Of a stretch of DNA of 64,000 bases, positions 20,321 to 29,053 are shown one piece after another. The position numbers and the translations under genes are program-made. The notes below the pieces were generated by a model. That model had not been told where the DNA came from and ran no database searches. It saw only the letters and a list, made by a program, of their open reading frames with translations. Within the stretch, counting starts at the first letter, position 1, and the number at the start of each line of letters is the position of its first letter. This DNA comes from Cupriavidus sp. MP-37 (lineage in GTDB: Bacteria; Pseudomonadota; Gammaproteobacteria; Burkholderiales; Burkholderiaceae): positions 62,001 through 126,000 of the forward strand of contig NZ_CP085344.1 in the NCBI RefSeq assembly GCF_020618415.1. The letters are read 5' to 3'.

Positions 20321-20670
20321 TTAAGGCGTGCGGCTTGGCGGAACGCTCGCCGGCGTCGCTTCATTCTGCGCGTTCAGCATTGTCTCGTAGTCCTGGCCGC
20401 CATAAAACAAGCCAATTATCGAAACCTTGCTGGGACCCACGGCAAACGCGATCACGGCGCGCTTCTTGTAATGGGTAATCCGCAGGCCGGGCCGCACGTC
20501 ATCGCGACAGGTACCGCGATGTGGAAACGTGCCGAGCGACTCGCAATACTCTACGATCGCGTCGGTGTACCGTGCCGCAATGTAGGCGAGGCTTCTTCGG
20601 CGATATAGTCGTAAAGGCTCTCAAGTTGCTCCACAAACTCCGGCGCGAAGACGACGGCATAGGTTCTCAT
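20321..20670 (-). pseudogene. ParE/RelE-type toxin gene with a one-base frameshift
   Basis: The ATG at 20670 overlaps the antitoxin stop by four bases (ATGA). The first frame reads MRTYAVVFAPEFVEQLESL, then YDYIAEEASP, and soon meets a stop. The next frame continues as YIAARYTDAIVEYCESLG, then TFPHRGTCRDDVRPGLRITH and FYGGQDYE, which is the body and C-terminal signature of ParE toxins. Together they make a full-length toxin if one base is restored near 20580-20592. The span of 350 bases (not a multiple of three) agrees. It is likely an inactivated toxin; a sequencing error is the alternative. Confidence 0.82.
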
Positions 20671-20945
20671 CGGGCTTTGGTTTTCCCAGCCTGTCTGGCA
20701 GCCAGACGGGCGCGAACGTCATCTGCGCTCACGGCCCGGGACGGATCAGCCTGAAGCGCATCATAGGCCGGGCCGACCTGCTGCAGCAGCCACGCGTCCA
20801 CGGCCCGGTCGCGCGCGAGCAACGCGCGCAGGCCATCGCGAATGACCTCGCTTTCACTGGCGTATTCGCCCGACCGCACCTTGTCCTTGACCGCCTGAGC
20901 CATCTCGGTCGGCAGCGTTACGCTCAATTGTTGAGTGGTTCGCAT
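20667..20945 (-). CDS. ParD-type antitoxin (ribbon-helix-helix)
   Basis: The 92-residue protein begins MRTTQQLSVTLPTEMAQAV, a CopG/ParD ribbon-helix-helix DNA-binding segment, followed by GEYASESEVIRDGLRAL, which is the family signature. The C-terminal half would wrap the ParE toxin. The ATG at 20945 was preferred over a longer frame because it gives the family N terminus. The antitoxin frame is intact while the partner toxin is frameshifted. Confidence 0.88.
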   Translation of the reverse strand: MRTTQQLSVTLPTEMAQAVKDKVRSGEYASESEVIRDGLRALLARDRAVDAWLLQQVGPAYDALQADPSRAVSADDVRARLAARQAGKTKAR

Positions 20946-21060
20946 GACGATCTCCAATCGATAGGATTTAATCCTACTCCGTAGGGCGTGGTGCCGTCCA
21001 TCGGCATGTCCTCTCCATCCTAGGGTCAACCCGACTGTCCCGCGACAGTGCATTTCGATA

Positions 21061-21090
21061 CGATGAATTCATCGATAAATTATCGATGAA
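21061..21090. promoter_or_regulatory. Palindromic operator candidate upstream of the pxp operon
   Basis: Bases 21068-21090 form a 23-bp perfect dyad: half-site TTCATCGATAA, central A, and its complement TTATCGATGAA. A second palindrome, CGATGAATTCATCG (21061-21074), overlaps it, giving three CGATGAA half-sites. It lies 67 bases before pxpB in AT-rich DNA and fits a dimeric repressor such as a GntR- or IclR-type protein. No regulator gene for it is seen next to the operon. Confidence 0.6.
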
Positions 21091-21156
21091 ATACAAACAC
21101 GTCACATTCCCACTTGTCTGCCTACACTGGGTAGCAAGTGCGCTACCGGGACTCTG

Positions 21157-21804
21157 ATGAACTGCACCGTCCACCGACTCGCCGAGCAGGCGCTGCTGTA
21201 CAGCGTCGCGCCGCCCGCATCGCTGGCCGTCCAGCGCCGGATCTGGGCCATGGCCGCGCGTGCCGCGGACTGGCGTGGCGTGGTCGACGTGGTGCCGGGC
21301 ATGAACAACCTGACCGTGATCTTCGACGGCAGTGCCGACGTCGACGCGCTCGAGCGCAACCTGAAGCTGGCGTGGGCCTCGGGCGAGGCGCGCAGCGCGA
21401 CCGGCAAGCTGGTCGAGATCCCGGTGCGCTACGGCGGCGAGCATGGCCCGGACCTGGGCGATGTCGCCGCGCATACCGGCCTGACGCCGCAGGAAGTGGT
21501 GCGCCGCCACGCGGCGGGCGAGTACGTGGTCTATTTCCTCGGCTTCCAGCCCGGCTTTGCCTATATGGGCGGGCTGGCGCCGGAACTGGCCACGCCGCGC
21601 CGGCGCGAGCCGCGGGTGGCGGTGCCGGCGGGCTCGGTCGGCATCGGCGGCGAGCAGACCGGCATCTATCCGGCGGTGCTGCCGGGCGGCTGGCAGCTGA
21701 TCGGGCGCACCGACGCCGAACTCTTCGTGGCGGACCGCGATCCGCCGTCCCTGTTCGCGCCCGGCGATACCGTGCGCTTTGTCGCCGAGGAAATCAGCGC
21801 GTGA
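21157..21804 (+). CDS. pxpB: 5-oxoprolinase subunit B
   Basis: The 215-residue protein is of the KipI/PxpB type, with VVPGMNNLTVIFDG near the N terminus and the FLGFQPGFAYMGGL and GSVGIGGEQTGIYP blocks. With PxpA and PxpC it hydrolyses 5-oxo-L-proline to glutamate using ATP. First gene of the operon; its stop overlaps the pxpC start. Confidence 0.93.
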   Translation: MNCTVHRLAEQALLYSVAPPASLAVQRRIWAMAARAADWRGVVDVVPGMNNLTVIFDGSADVDALERNLKLAWASGEARSATGKLVEIPVRYGGEHGPDLGDVAAHTGLTPQEVVRRHAAGEYVVYFLGFQPGFAYMGGLAPELATPRRREPRVAVPAGSVGIGGEQTGIYPAVLPGGWQLIGRTDAELFVADRDPPSLFAPGDTVRFVAEEISA

Positions 21805-22820
21805 TCGAGATCCTTCGTCCCGGCGCGCTCGCCTCGGTGCAGGACCTGGGCCGTACCGGCTTCCGCCGTTTTGGCGTGGGCCGCTGCGGCGCCATGGACA
21901 TGCTGGCGGTCGAAGTCGGCAACCGCCTGCTTGGCAATGCACCCGGCTGCGCCGCCATTGAATTCACGCTCGGCCGCGCCGCGGTGCGCTTCCATGCCGA
22001 TCTGCGCGTGGCCCTGGCCGGCGCCGAATGCGGCGCCAACCTCGACGGCGTGCCGGTGTGGTCGTGGCATGCGTTCGACGCGCACAAGGGCGAGACCCTG
22101 ACGCTGCCGTCGACACGCGGCGGCACGCGCGTGTACCTGTGCGTGGCGGGCGGCATTGCGGTAGAGCCGGTGATGGGCTCGCGCAGCACCGACCTGAAGT
22201 CCGGTTTCGGCGGGCTGGGCGGCCGCGCGCTGCAGGAGGGTGACCGCCTGCCCGCGGGGCGGCCGGGGCTGGAGGCCGAGTCTGACTGGATCGGCGTGCA
22301 GGCGCCGGCGTGGGCGCTGCCCGCCGGGGTCGAAGGCAAGGCCACGGTGATCCGCATGCTGCCGGGTCCGGAATACGATGACTTCGACGCGGCCTCGCAG
22401 GCCGCGCTGTGGCAGGCCGACTGGACCGTCACGCCCAACAGCAACCGCATGGGCCTGCGCCTGAACGGGCCGGCGCTGGCGCGGCGCCCCGAGCGCAGCG
22501 CCGACCTGCTGTCGCACGGCGTGGTGCCAGGCGTGATGCAGGTGCCGCCGGCGGGCCAGCCGATCGCGCTGATGGCCGATGCGCAGACCACCGGCGGCTA
22601 TCCCAAGATCGGCGTGGTGATCGGCGCCGACCTGTGGCGGCTGGCGCAGGTGCCGCTGGGCGCGCCGGTGCGCTTCGTGCAGGTCACGCTGGCGCAGGCA
22701 CAGGCCGCGCAGGATGAGCTGGCCCGCTACCTGCGCCAGATCGAGCAGGCGCTGCGGTGGCAGGGCGATGGCATGCCCATCGCCGCGCGCCGGCGCGCGC
22801 GCACGCGCGCGGCAGCATAA
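21801..22820 (+). CDS. pxpC: 5-oxoprolinase subunit C
   Basis: A GTG start at 21801 overlaps the pxpB stop (GTGA). The 339-residue protein opens with VIEILRPGALASVQDLGRTG, typical of KipA/PxpC proteins (biotin-carboxyltransferase-like fold), with RGGTRVYLCVAGGI and the TTGGYPKIG block. The last 15 residues are very Arg/Ala-rich. It forms the catalytic core with PxpB. Confidence 0.93.
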   Translation: MIEILRPGALASVQDLGRTGFRRFGVGRCGAMDMLAVEVGNRLLGNAPGCAAIEFTLGRAAVRFHADLRVALAGAECGANLDGVPVWSWHAFDAHKGETLTLPSTRGGTRVYLCVAGGIAVEPVMGSRSTDLKSGFGGLGGRALQEGDRLPAGRPGLEAESDWIGVQAPAWALPAGVEGKATVIRMLPGPEYDDFDAASQAALWQADWTVTPNSNRMGLRLNGPALARRPERSADLLSHGVVPGVMQVPPAGQPIALMADAQTTGGYPKIGVVIGADLWRLAQVPLGAPVRFVQVTLAQAQAAQDELARYLRQIEQALRWQGDGMPIAARRRARTRAAA

Positions 22821-22856
22821 GGAAGGCGCCAGGGCGCCGCACAGGAGCACAGGAGA

Positions 22857-23603
22857 ATGGCAATGCAGATCGATTTGAACGCGGATCTTGGCGAAGGCTG
22901 TGGCAATGACGAGGCGCTGCTGGCGCTGATCAGCTCGGCCAATATCGCCTGCGGCTGGCACGCGGGCGACGCCGCCACCATGGTGCAGACGGTGCGCTGG
23001 GCGCTCGCGCGCGGCGTGGCGATCGGCGCGCACCCGAGCTACCCCGACCGCGAGAACTTCGGCCGCACCGAGATGCAGCGCGACCCGGAACACGTCTACG
23101 CCGACGTGCTGTACCAGATCGGCGCGCTCGCCGCCATCGTGCGCGCGCAGGGCGGCGTGCTGCATCACGTCAAGCCGCATGGCGCGCTGTACAACCAGGC
23201 CGTGCGCGACCCGGCGCTGGCGCGCGCGATCGTGCGCGCGGTGCGCGACTTCGACCCCGACCTGGTGTTCTTCGGCCTGGCCGGCAGCCAGATGATCGAC
23301 GTGGCGAAGGAGGCCGGCCTGCGCGTCAGGCAGGAGGTCTTCGCCGACCGCGGCTACAACCCCGATGGCACGCTGGTCAAGCGCGGCACGCCCGGCGCGC
23401 TGCACGACGACGAGGAAGTTGCCCTGGACCAGACCCTGACCATGGTGCGCGAGCAGCGCGTGCGCGCCATCGACGGCACCTGGGTACCGATTCAGGCCGA
23501 AACCGTGTGTCTGCACGGCGACGGCGCCCACGCGCTGGCCTTTGCGCGCCGCATCCGGGAACGGCTGGGCGCAGAAGGCATCGCGATCCGCGCCGGCGAC
23601 TGA
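22857..23603 (+). CDS. pxpA: 5-oxoprolinase subunit A (LamB/YcsF family)
   Basis: The 248-residue protein opens with [19 protein letters not shown] and has [13 protein letters not shown] and the VKPHGALYN block, all diagnostic of LamB/YcsF. ATGs at 22857 and 22863 are both possible; the first has a better placed AGGAG. It supplies the third subunit for ATP-dependent 5-oxoproline ring opening. Confidence 0.95.
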   Translation: MAMQIDLNADLGEGCGNDEALLALISSANIACGWHAGDAATMVQTVRWALARGVAIGAHPSYPDRENFGRTEMQRDPEHVYADVLYQIGALAAIVRAQGGVLHHVKPHGALYNQAVRDPALARAIVRAVRDFDPDLVFFGLAGSQMIDVAKEAGLRVRQEVFADRGYNPDGTLVKRGTPGALHDDEEVALDQTLTMVREQRVRAIDGTWVPIQAETVCLHGDGAHALAFARRIRERLGAEGIAIRAGD

Positions 23604-23710
23604 GCGCGTTCCTGCGCCTGCACGCCGGCATTTCCCCCACGCGGCTTGCCCCGTCACGCGTCACGACGGCTGCTGTCCGCGCGCCTTCGTTATCTTCGTT
23701 TGGTGTTTCC

Positions 23711-24457
23711 ATGGAACAGGCAGTCAATCTCTGGCCCCTTGTCGGGGTGGGCGTCATCATCGTCGGCTTCGTGCTGCGCTTCAATCCCATGCTGGTGGTG
23801 GTGCTCGCCGCGCTGGCCACCGGGCTGGCCGCGCCGATGCCGCTGATGCAGATCTTCGCCGCGATCGGCACCGCCTTCGTCAAGGCGCGCAACCTGCCGC
23901 TGATCATCCTGCTGCCGCTGGCCGTGATCGGCCTGCTCGAGCGCCACGGGCTGCGCGAGCACGCGCAGGCGTGGATCGCGCGCATCGCCTCGGCCACGGT
24001 CGGGCGCCTGCTGATCGTCTACCTGGGCGTGCGCGAGCTGACCGCGGCGATCGGCCTGACCAGCCTCGGCGGCCATCCGCAGATGGTGCGCCCGCTGCTG
24101 GCGCCGATGGCCGAGGGCGCGGCCGAAAGCCGCTTCGGCCACCTGCCCGAGCCGGTGCGCCAGCGCGTGCTGGCGTTCTGCGCCGCCACCGACAACGTCG
24201 GCCTGTTCTTCGGCGAGGACATCTTCGTCGCGTTCGGCGCGATCGCGCTGATGCATACCTTCCTGCTGTCGTCGAATATCGAGGTCGAGCCGCTGCATAT
24301 CGCCGTGTGGGGCATCCCCACCGCGATCTGCGCCTTCCTGATCCATGCCGTGCGCCTCAAGCGCCTGGACGGCTGGCTCGAGCGCGAGCTGGGCCCGAAC
24401 GGCGCCCGTGCCGCCCGTGGCGCCCGCGCCGCCGTGCCTGCACAGAGCGCCGAGTAA
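23711..24457 (+). CDS. DUF969 membrane protein (putative 5-oxoproline transporter half)
   Basis: The 248-residue protein has about six hydrophobic helices and no binding domain. The ATG at 23711 gives MEQAVNLWPLVGVGVIIVGF; in-frame starts further up have no sequence sense. It belongs to DUF969, which travels with DUF979 and with pxp/pcp genes. A two-part secondary transporter for 5-oxoproline is a reasonable inference. 12 bases separate it from the DUF979 gene. Confidence 0.82.
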   Translation: MEQAVNLWPLVGVGVIIVGFVLRFNPMLVVVLAALATGLAAPMPLMQIFAAIGTAFVKARNLPLIILLPLAVIGLLERHGLREHAQAWIARIASATVGRLLIVYLGVRELTAAIGLTSLGGHPQMVRPLLAPMAEGAAESRFGHLPEPVRQRVLAFCAATDNVGLFFGEDIFVAFGAIALMHTFLLSSNIEVEPLHIAVWGIPTAICAFLIHAVRLKRLDGWLERELGPNGARAARGARAAVPAQSAE

Positions 24458-24469
24458 GGAGAGCGCGCC

Positions 24470-25420
24470 ATGATTATTTCGATCGAATATCTCTACTGGC
24501 TCGCCGGCCTGGTGCTGGCCATCACCGCGCTGATGACCTTCACCGACCGCGCGCATCCGCGCCGCCTCAGCACCGGCCTGTTCTGGCTGCTGTACGCGAT
24601 CGTGTTCCTGGTCGGCGACCGGCTGCCGCCGGCGGCGGTCGGCATCGGCGCGGTGGTGATGGCGCTGATCGCCGGCTTCGGCGGCGTCGGCCACGGCAAG
24701 CACGACAGCCTGCCCGAGGCAGAGCGCCGCGCCAGCGCGAGCCGCCTCGGCAACCGGCTGTTCATCCCGGCGCTGCTGATCCCGCTGGTGACCGTGATCG
24801 GCACCATGCTGTTCAAGGACGTCAAGCTGGCCGGCGTGCCGCTGCTCGATCCCAAGAACGTGACCTTCGTTTCGCTGGGGATCGGCTGCCTGGTCTCGCT
24901 GGCGGTGGTGTGCTGGCTCACGCGCGACACCGTGGCGCAGGGCCTGCGCGAATCGCGCCGGCTGACCGAGTCGCTGGGCTGGGCGCTGGTGCTGCCGCAG
25001 ATGCTGGCGATGCTGGGGCTGGTGTTTGCCGACGCGGGCGTGGGCAAGGCGGTGGCGCACCTGACCACTGCCTATATCAACCTGGACTACAAGCTGGTGG
25101 CAGTGGCGGTCTATTGCGTCGGCATGGCGCTGTTCACGGTGATCATGGGCAATGGCTTCGCCGCCTTCCCGGTGATGACCGGCGGCGTCGGCGTGCCCAT
25201 CCTGGTCGGCATGTTCGGCGGCAATCCTGCGGTGATGGCGGCGATCGGCATGTTCTCGGGCTATTGCGGGACGCTGATGACGCCGATGGCCGCCAACTTC
25301 AATATCGTGCCGGCGGCGCTGCTGGAACTCGACGACAAGAACGCCGTGATCCGCGCGCAAGTGCCGACCGCGCTGGCGATCCTGGCGGCCAATATCGTGC
25401 TGCTGTACTGGCTGATGTAA
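24470..25420 (+). CDS. DUF979 membrane protein (putative 5-oxoproline transporter half)
   Basis: The 316-residue protein has about nine or ten hydrophobic helices, with a glycine-rich [21 protein letters not shown] region and [16 protein letters not shown] near the C terminus, both reminiscent of the ion-transporter superfamily of dicarboxylate and gluconate carriers. It sits between DUF969 and the pyroglutamyl peptidase gene. It probably pairs with DUF969. Confidence 0.84.
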   Translation: MIISIEYLYWLAGLVLAITALMTFTDRAHPRRLSTGLFWLLYAIVFLVGDRLPPAAVGIGAVVMALIAGFGGVGHGKHDSLPEAERRASASRLGNRLFIPALLIPLVTVIGTMLFKDVKLAGVPLLDPKNVTFVSLGIGCLVSLAVVCWLTRDTVAQGLRESRRLTESLGWALVLPQMLAMLGLVFADAGVGKAVAHLTTAYINLDYKLVAVAVYCVGMALFTVIMGNGFAAFPVMTGGVGVPILVGMFGGNPAVMAAIGMFSGYCGTLMTPMAANFNIVPAALLELDDKNAVIRAQVPTALAILAANIVLLYWLM

Positions 25421-25436
25421 GCGCAGGAGCCCCGCC

Positions 25437-26087
25437 ATGCCTACCGTGCTGCTGACCGGCTTCGAGCCGTTCGAGGATGAACCGATCAACCCGTCGTGGG
25501 AAGCCGTGCGCGCGCTCGACGGCGAACGCGTCGGCGACGCGATGATCGTCGCGCGCCAGCTGCCGTGCGTGTTCGGCGCGGCGATCGCCGCGATCGGCGA
25601 ACTGCTCGACGCGCTGCGGCCGACGCTGGTGATCGCCGTCGGCCAGGCCGGCGGACGCGCCGAGATCTCGGTCGAGCGCGTGGCGATCAATGTCGACGAT
25701 GCGCGCATCGCCGACAATGCCGGCGCCCAGCCGATCGACACCGCCATCGTCGCCGACGGCCCGGCGGCTTACTTTGCCACGCTGCCGATCAAGGCGATGG
25801 TGCGCGACATGCGCGCGGCCGGCGTGCCGGCGTCGGTGTCGCAGAGCGCCGGCACCTTCGTCTGCAACCATGTGTTCTACGGGCTGATGCACCGGCTCGC
25901 GCGGCAGCCGGACGGCGCGGTGCGCGGCGGCTTTATCCATATTCCGTACCTGCCCGAGCAAGCGGCACGCCATCCGGGCCAGCCGAGCCTGGCGCACGAG
26001 ACGCTGGTGAAGGGCCTGCGCACCGCGGTGGCCACGGCGCTGTCGACCCGCACCGACGTGCGCGAGCAGGGCGGGCAGTTGCACTAG
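25437..26087 (+). CDS. pcp: Pyrrolidone-carboxylate peptidase
   Basis: The 216-residue cysteine peptidase opens with [19 protein letters not shown]. The catalytic Glu lies in [13 protein letters not shown] (about residue 80), the Cys in [13 protein letters not shown] (about 144) and the His in [12 protein letters not shown]. It removes N-terminal pyroglutamate from peptides, feeding free 5-oxoproline to PxpABC. Last gene of the operon. Confidence 0.96.
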   Translation: MPTVLLTGFEPFEDEPINPSWEAVRALDGERVGDAMIVARQLPCVFGAAIAAIGELLDALRPTLVIAVGQAGGRAEISVERVAINVDDARIADNAGAQPIDTAIVADGPAAYFATLPIKAMVRDMRAAGVPASVSQSAGTFVCNHVFYGLMHRLARQPDGAVRGGFIHIPYLPEQAARHPGQPSLAHETLVKGLRTAVATALSTRTDVREQGGQLH

Positions 26088-26114
26088 CTGCCGCCGCCGC
26101 CAGCGCGCCCCGGC

Positions 26115-27365
26115 TTACTCCTGCAGGTTGGCCGCGGCCGCCTCGCGCCGTGCCGCGGCCTTCCTCATCGCATGGCGGCGCAGGCTGACCTGTTCGAAGC
26201 GCCAGATCACATAGCAGAACGCCAGGAACGGCCATAGCCAGCCGAGCCACTGCGCCAGGCTGTTGAAGTGGATGAAGCGGCCCATGCGCCAGCCTTGCTC
26301 CGAGATCCACGCATAGGGATTGGACGGCAGCACGTTGGTCAGCGCCACCAGCACGATCAGCGCCGCCATCGCCAGCACCGTGCGCAGCCAGCGCGGCAGG
26401 TACAGCAGCAGCGCCAGCACCAGCGAACTGGTCAGCAGCGCGAAGCGTCCGCCTTCGGACAGCCAGACGAAGGCGCTTTCGGTCGGAAACTGCAGCTCGG
26501 CCGCGGTGGCCTTGAGCAGCAGCGCCGCCGCCAGCAGCCCCACCAGGATGCGCAGCATCGGCGCGCTGCGGCGCATCGCGATCGAGGCGAACAGGCCGGT
26601 GCCGATCCAGCTGCTGGCGGTCACCAGCGATTCCAGCAATTGCTGGCTCTGCATGTCCTCGGGCCGCAGGCCGATATGGTCCTGCCACGCCTCCAGCTGC
26701 GGGAACACCATCTGCAGCACCTGCATCGGCCAGGATTCCGGGTCGGTCAGCCATTCGCGCACGATGCCGCCCATGCCGAACAGGTGCTCCTGCGGAAACA
26801 CCTGCGCGAACGGCCACAGCAGCAGCAGGATGATGGCGAAGCTGGCATGCGGCTCGAACCACGCGTGGCGCAGCCGGGTCAGGCGGCCGTCGTCGATCAG
26901 CGCGCGCGTGAACGGCGCCACCACGGCGCCGCCGAGCAGCGCGCCGAGCGCATTGGTGATCAGGTCGATGTTGGACGAGATGCGGCTGGGCAGCCAGGTC
27001 TGGAACGCCTCCATGCACGCCGACAGCAAGGCCCCGGCGACCAGCGCCACCAGCGTGGCGCGCCCGCCCGACACGCGCGGATGCAGCGACAGCACCACCA
27101 GCGCGCCGAACGGGAAATACCCCAGCACGTTGGTCAGCAGGTCGAAGCTGGTGATGTAGCGGGGCTTGGGCGCGCTGAGAAAGGCAAAGGGCGAGATGCC
27201 GTTGTCGATCCAGCCGGAGAATGGGTACAGGCTGGCATACACCACCAGCAGCGTGAAGCAGAGCAGCCCCACGCGCGCCAGCGGCGAGTGCTGCGGCGCG
27301 GTGGCGGGTGGCGTGGGCACAGCCGCCGGCGGCGGCGCGGAGAGCGGCGGAGGAGCCGGCTCCAT
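26115..27365 (-). CDS. VanZ-like family membrane protein
   Basis: The 416-residue protein has an N-terminal Pro/Ala-rich cytoplasmic tail (1-28) and about ten hydrophobic helices. The first half has the VanZ-like blocks (YPFSGW near 47, DLLTNVLGYFPFGAL near 76-90, SNIDLITNALGALLGG). It is longer than the usual VanZ-like domain (~150 residues), so the second half is a separate membrane module. It lies 18 bases after the MCE-linked lipoprotein gene and is probably on the same transcript. Function unknown. Confidence 0.78.
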   Translation of the reverse strand: MEPAPPPLSAPPPAAVPTPPATAPQHSPLARVGLLCFTLLVVYASLYPFSGWIDNGISPFAFLSAPKPRYITSFDLLTNVLGYFPFGALVVLSLHPRVSGGRATLVALVAGALLSACMEAFQTWLPSRISSNIDLITNALGALLGGAVVAPFTRALIDDGRLTRLRHAWFEPHASFAIILLLLWPFAQVFPQEHLFGMGGIVREWLTDPESWPMQVLQMVFPQLEAWQDHIGLRPEDMQSQQLLESLVTASSWIGTGLFASIAMRRSAPMLRILVGLLAAALLLKATAAELQFPTESAFVWLSEGGRFALLTSSLVLALLLYLPRWLRTVLAMAALIVLVALTNVLPSNPYAWISEQGWRMGRFIHFNSLAQWLGWLWPFLAFCYVIWRFEQVSLRRHAMRKAAARREAAAANLQE

Positions 27366-27383
27366 GGCAAATCTCCTGTTGCT

Positions 27384-28034
27384 TTACTTTAGCTGCAGCG
27401 TGCCGATCCAGTCGAGCAGCGCGGCAATCACGGCATCGCTGGCTTCGGCCAGCGCCTTGACGCCGCCGGCGCCATCGGCGCTGGGCGCGGGCCGGCGCGC
27501 CTCGAAGGTCTGCTGGCCGAGCATGCCGTGCCGGTACACGGTGGCGCGCAGCCGCACCACGCCCTCGCTGGTGGTGGCGCTGTCGAAGACCTGGTCGAAC
27601 TCGAGCAGGTCCACCTTCAGCGCCGGCACGCTGCTGTCGCCGGACCAGCCCAGCGTGCCGCGCGCGGCCACGGCCTCGCGCAGGCGCTCGTCGAACAGGC
27701 GCGTAGGCGACATCACCCAGCGCTGCGTGGCATAGGCCTGCAGGCGCTGGGCCTGCGCGTACTGCAGCCGGTAGAACAGGGCATTGCCTTCCAGCCAGTT
27801 GGGCCCGTCGGTCTGCGCCACGCGCAGTTTGGGCAGCGGGGCGGGCGCAGGGTTCCCGCTGCCGGCGGCCGCGGGCGCGGCCACGGCCGGGCCGAGGTCA
27901 TAGGTGATGGTGGGCTCGCCGCGCGTCAGCGCGCAGCCCGACAGCGCCAGCGCGGCGGCGGCGAGCAGCAGGGCGGCGCGCAGGCGCACGGGCGCGGAGC
28001 GCAGGAAGCGTGGCATCTCGGTCGCAGGGGTCAC
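27384..28034 (-). CDS. ABC-type transport auxiliary lipoprotein (PqiC-like)
   Basis: The 216-residue protein has a signal peptide and the lipobox Leu-Ser-Gly-Cys (about residue 34), then an ABC-aux domain with TYDLGPA, LRVAQTDGPNWLEGNALFYRLQYA and QRWVMSPTRLFDERLREAV. It would be an outer-membrane-facing lipoprotein that works with the MCE protein encoded just upstream. 74 bases separate the genes. Confidence 0.88.
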   Translation of the reverse strand: MTPATEMPRFLRSAPVRLRAALLLAAAALALSGCALTRGEPTITYDLGPAVAAPAAAGSGNPAPAPLPKLRVAQTDGPNWLEGNALFYRLQYAQAQRLQAYATQRWVMSPTRLFDERLREAVAARGTLGWSGDSSVPALKVDLLEFDQVFDSATTSEGVVRLRATVYRHGMLGQQTFEARRPAPSADGAGGVKALAEASDAVIAALLDWIGTLQLK

Positions 28035-28108
28035 GGCGGATTCTCGCGGTTGGCGTTTGGCGTTATCGAGGGAGCGAAGGGCTGGGGCGTTGCCGCATGC
28101 CGGCCGCG

Positions 28109-29053
28109 CTATGGCGCGGCGCTGAAGCCCGGTTCGCCCGGGCCTGGCGTGGGCGCGGGCGCGCCGAACAGCACGCTGCTCGGGCTCTCGTTGAACTGGC
28201 CGGCGGCGCGCTCGAAGCTGCGCGCGGTCTGGCGCGCGTCGCGCGCGAGGCCATTGAGCTGCGGCAGGGTCTCTTCGCTGAAGGTGCCGGCCGCCGCCTG
28301 CACCGACGCGGCCGCGCCCTGCAGGTCGCGCCCGACGCTGTCGACGGTGCGCATCACGGTGCCGTTGGGGTTGGCCAGTTCCTGCGTCAGGCGCCGGGTC
28401 GATGCCAGCGTCGCGTTCAAATTCTCGGCCACTTTCGGCAGGCGCTGCGCCGCCGGTGCGAGCGAGTCGGACAGGCGCGAATAGTCTTCGGCGGTCTTGC
28501 GCACCGAGCGGATCGCCGCCATCAGCTCGTCGCGGTTGGCCCCCTGGAACATGTCGTTGAGCGAACCCATCAGGGTCTCGGCCTGGGTCAGCAGCGAATC
28601 GCCGCGCTTTTCCAGTTCCTCGAAGAAGCCGGGGCGCATGGCGATGCGCGCCACCGCCCGTGGCGAGGTGGGCAACGGCGGCGAGCCGGTGGTGCCGTCG
28701 TGCGCGGCGGAATCGTCAAGCTGGATGTAGGCGATCCCGGTCACGCCCTGGAAGCCCAGCGTGGCGTAGGTGGTGCGCGTGATCGGGGTATCCTGGTTGA
28801 CGCTGACGCGCACGATGATCTGGCCCGGCACCTGCGGATCGAACTTGATCGACTCGACCTTGCCCACCGCCAGCCCGCGGTACTTGACGTCGGCCTGCGG
28901 ACCCAGGCCGTTGACGGTGGAGCGGGTGATCAGGTCGTACGGCACGCGCACCGCGTGGTCGCTGCTGAACCAGAAGATCGCGAACAGCACCAGCACGGCC
29001 AGGCCGATGGTGAACACGCCGGCGAGGAAGGCGTGGGACTTGTTTTCCATCAT
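28109..29053 (-). CDS. MCE-family substrate-binding protein (MlaD-like)
   Basis: The 314-residue protein has one N-terminal transmembrane helix (about residues 8-30), an MCE domain (about 40-120, with STVNGLGPQADVKYRGLAVGKV), and a long helical tail to about 300. MCE proteins form hexameric rings in the periplasm that shuttle lipids between membranes. Its start overlaps the stop of the ATPase gene by four bases. The long helical tail is more like PqiB/YebT-type or mycobacterial MCE proteins than E. coli MlaD (183 residues). Confidence 0.92.
   Translation of the reverse strand: MMENKSHAFLAGVFTIGLAVLVLFAIFWFSSDHAVRVPYDLITRSTVNGLGPQADVKYRGLAVGKVESIKFDPQVPGQIIVRVSVNQDTPITRTTYATLGFQGVTGIAYIQLDDSAAHDGTTGSPPLPTSPRAVARIAMRPGFFEELEKRGDSLLTQAETLMGSLNDMFQGANRDELMAAIRSVRKTAEDYSRLSDSLAPAAQRLPKVAENLNATLASTRRLTQELANPNGTVMRTVDSVGRDLQGAAASVQAAAGTFSEETLPQLNGLARDARQTARSFERAAGQFNESPSSVLFGAPAPTPGPGEPGFSAAP

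Noticed and set aside
23690..25747. 685-codon minus-strand frame opposite the DUF969-DUF979 genes
   Set aside because: Same shadow composition; both plus-strand proteins have clear membrane helices and family patterns.
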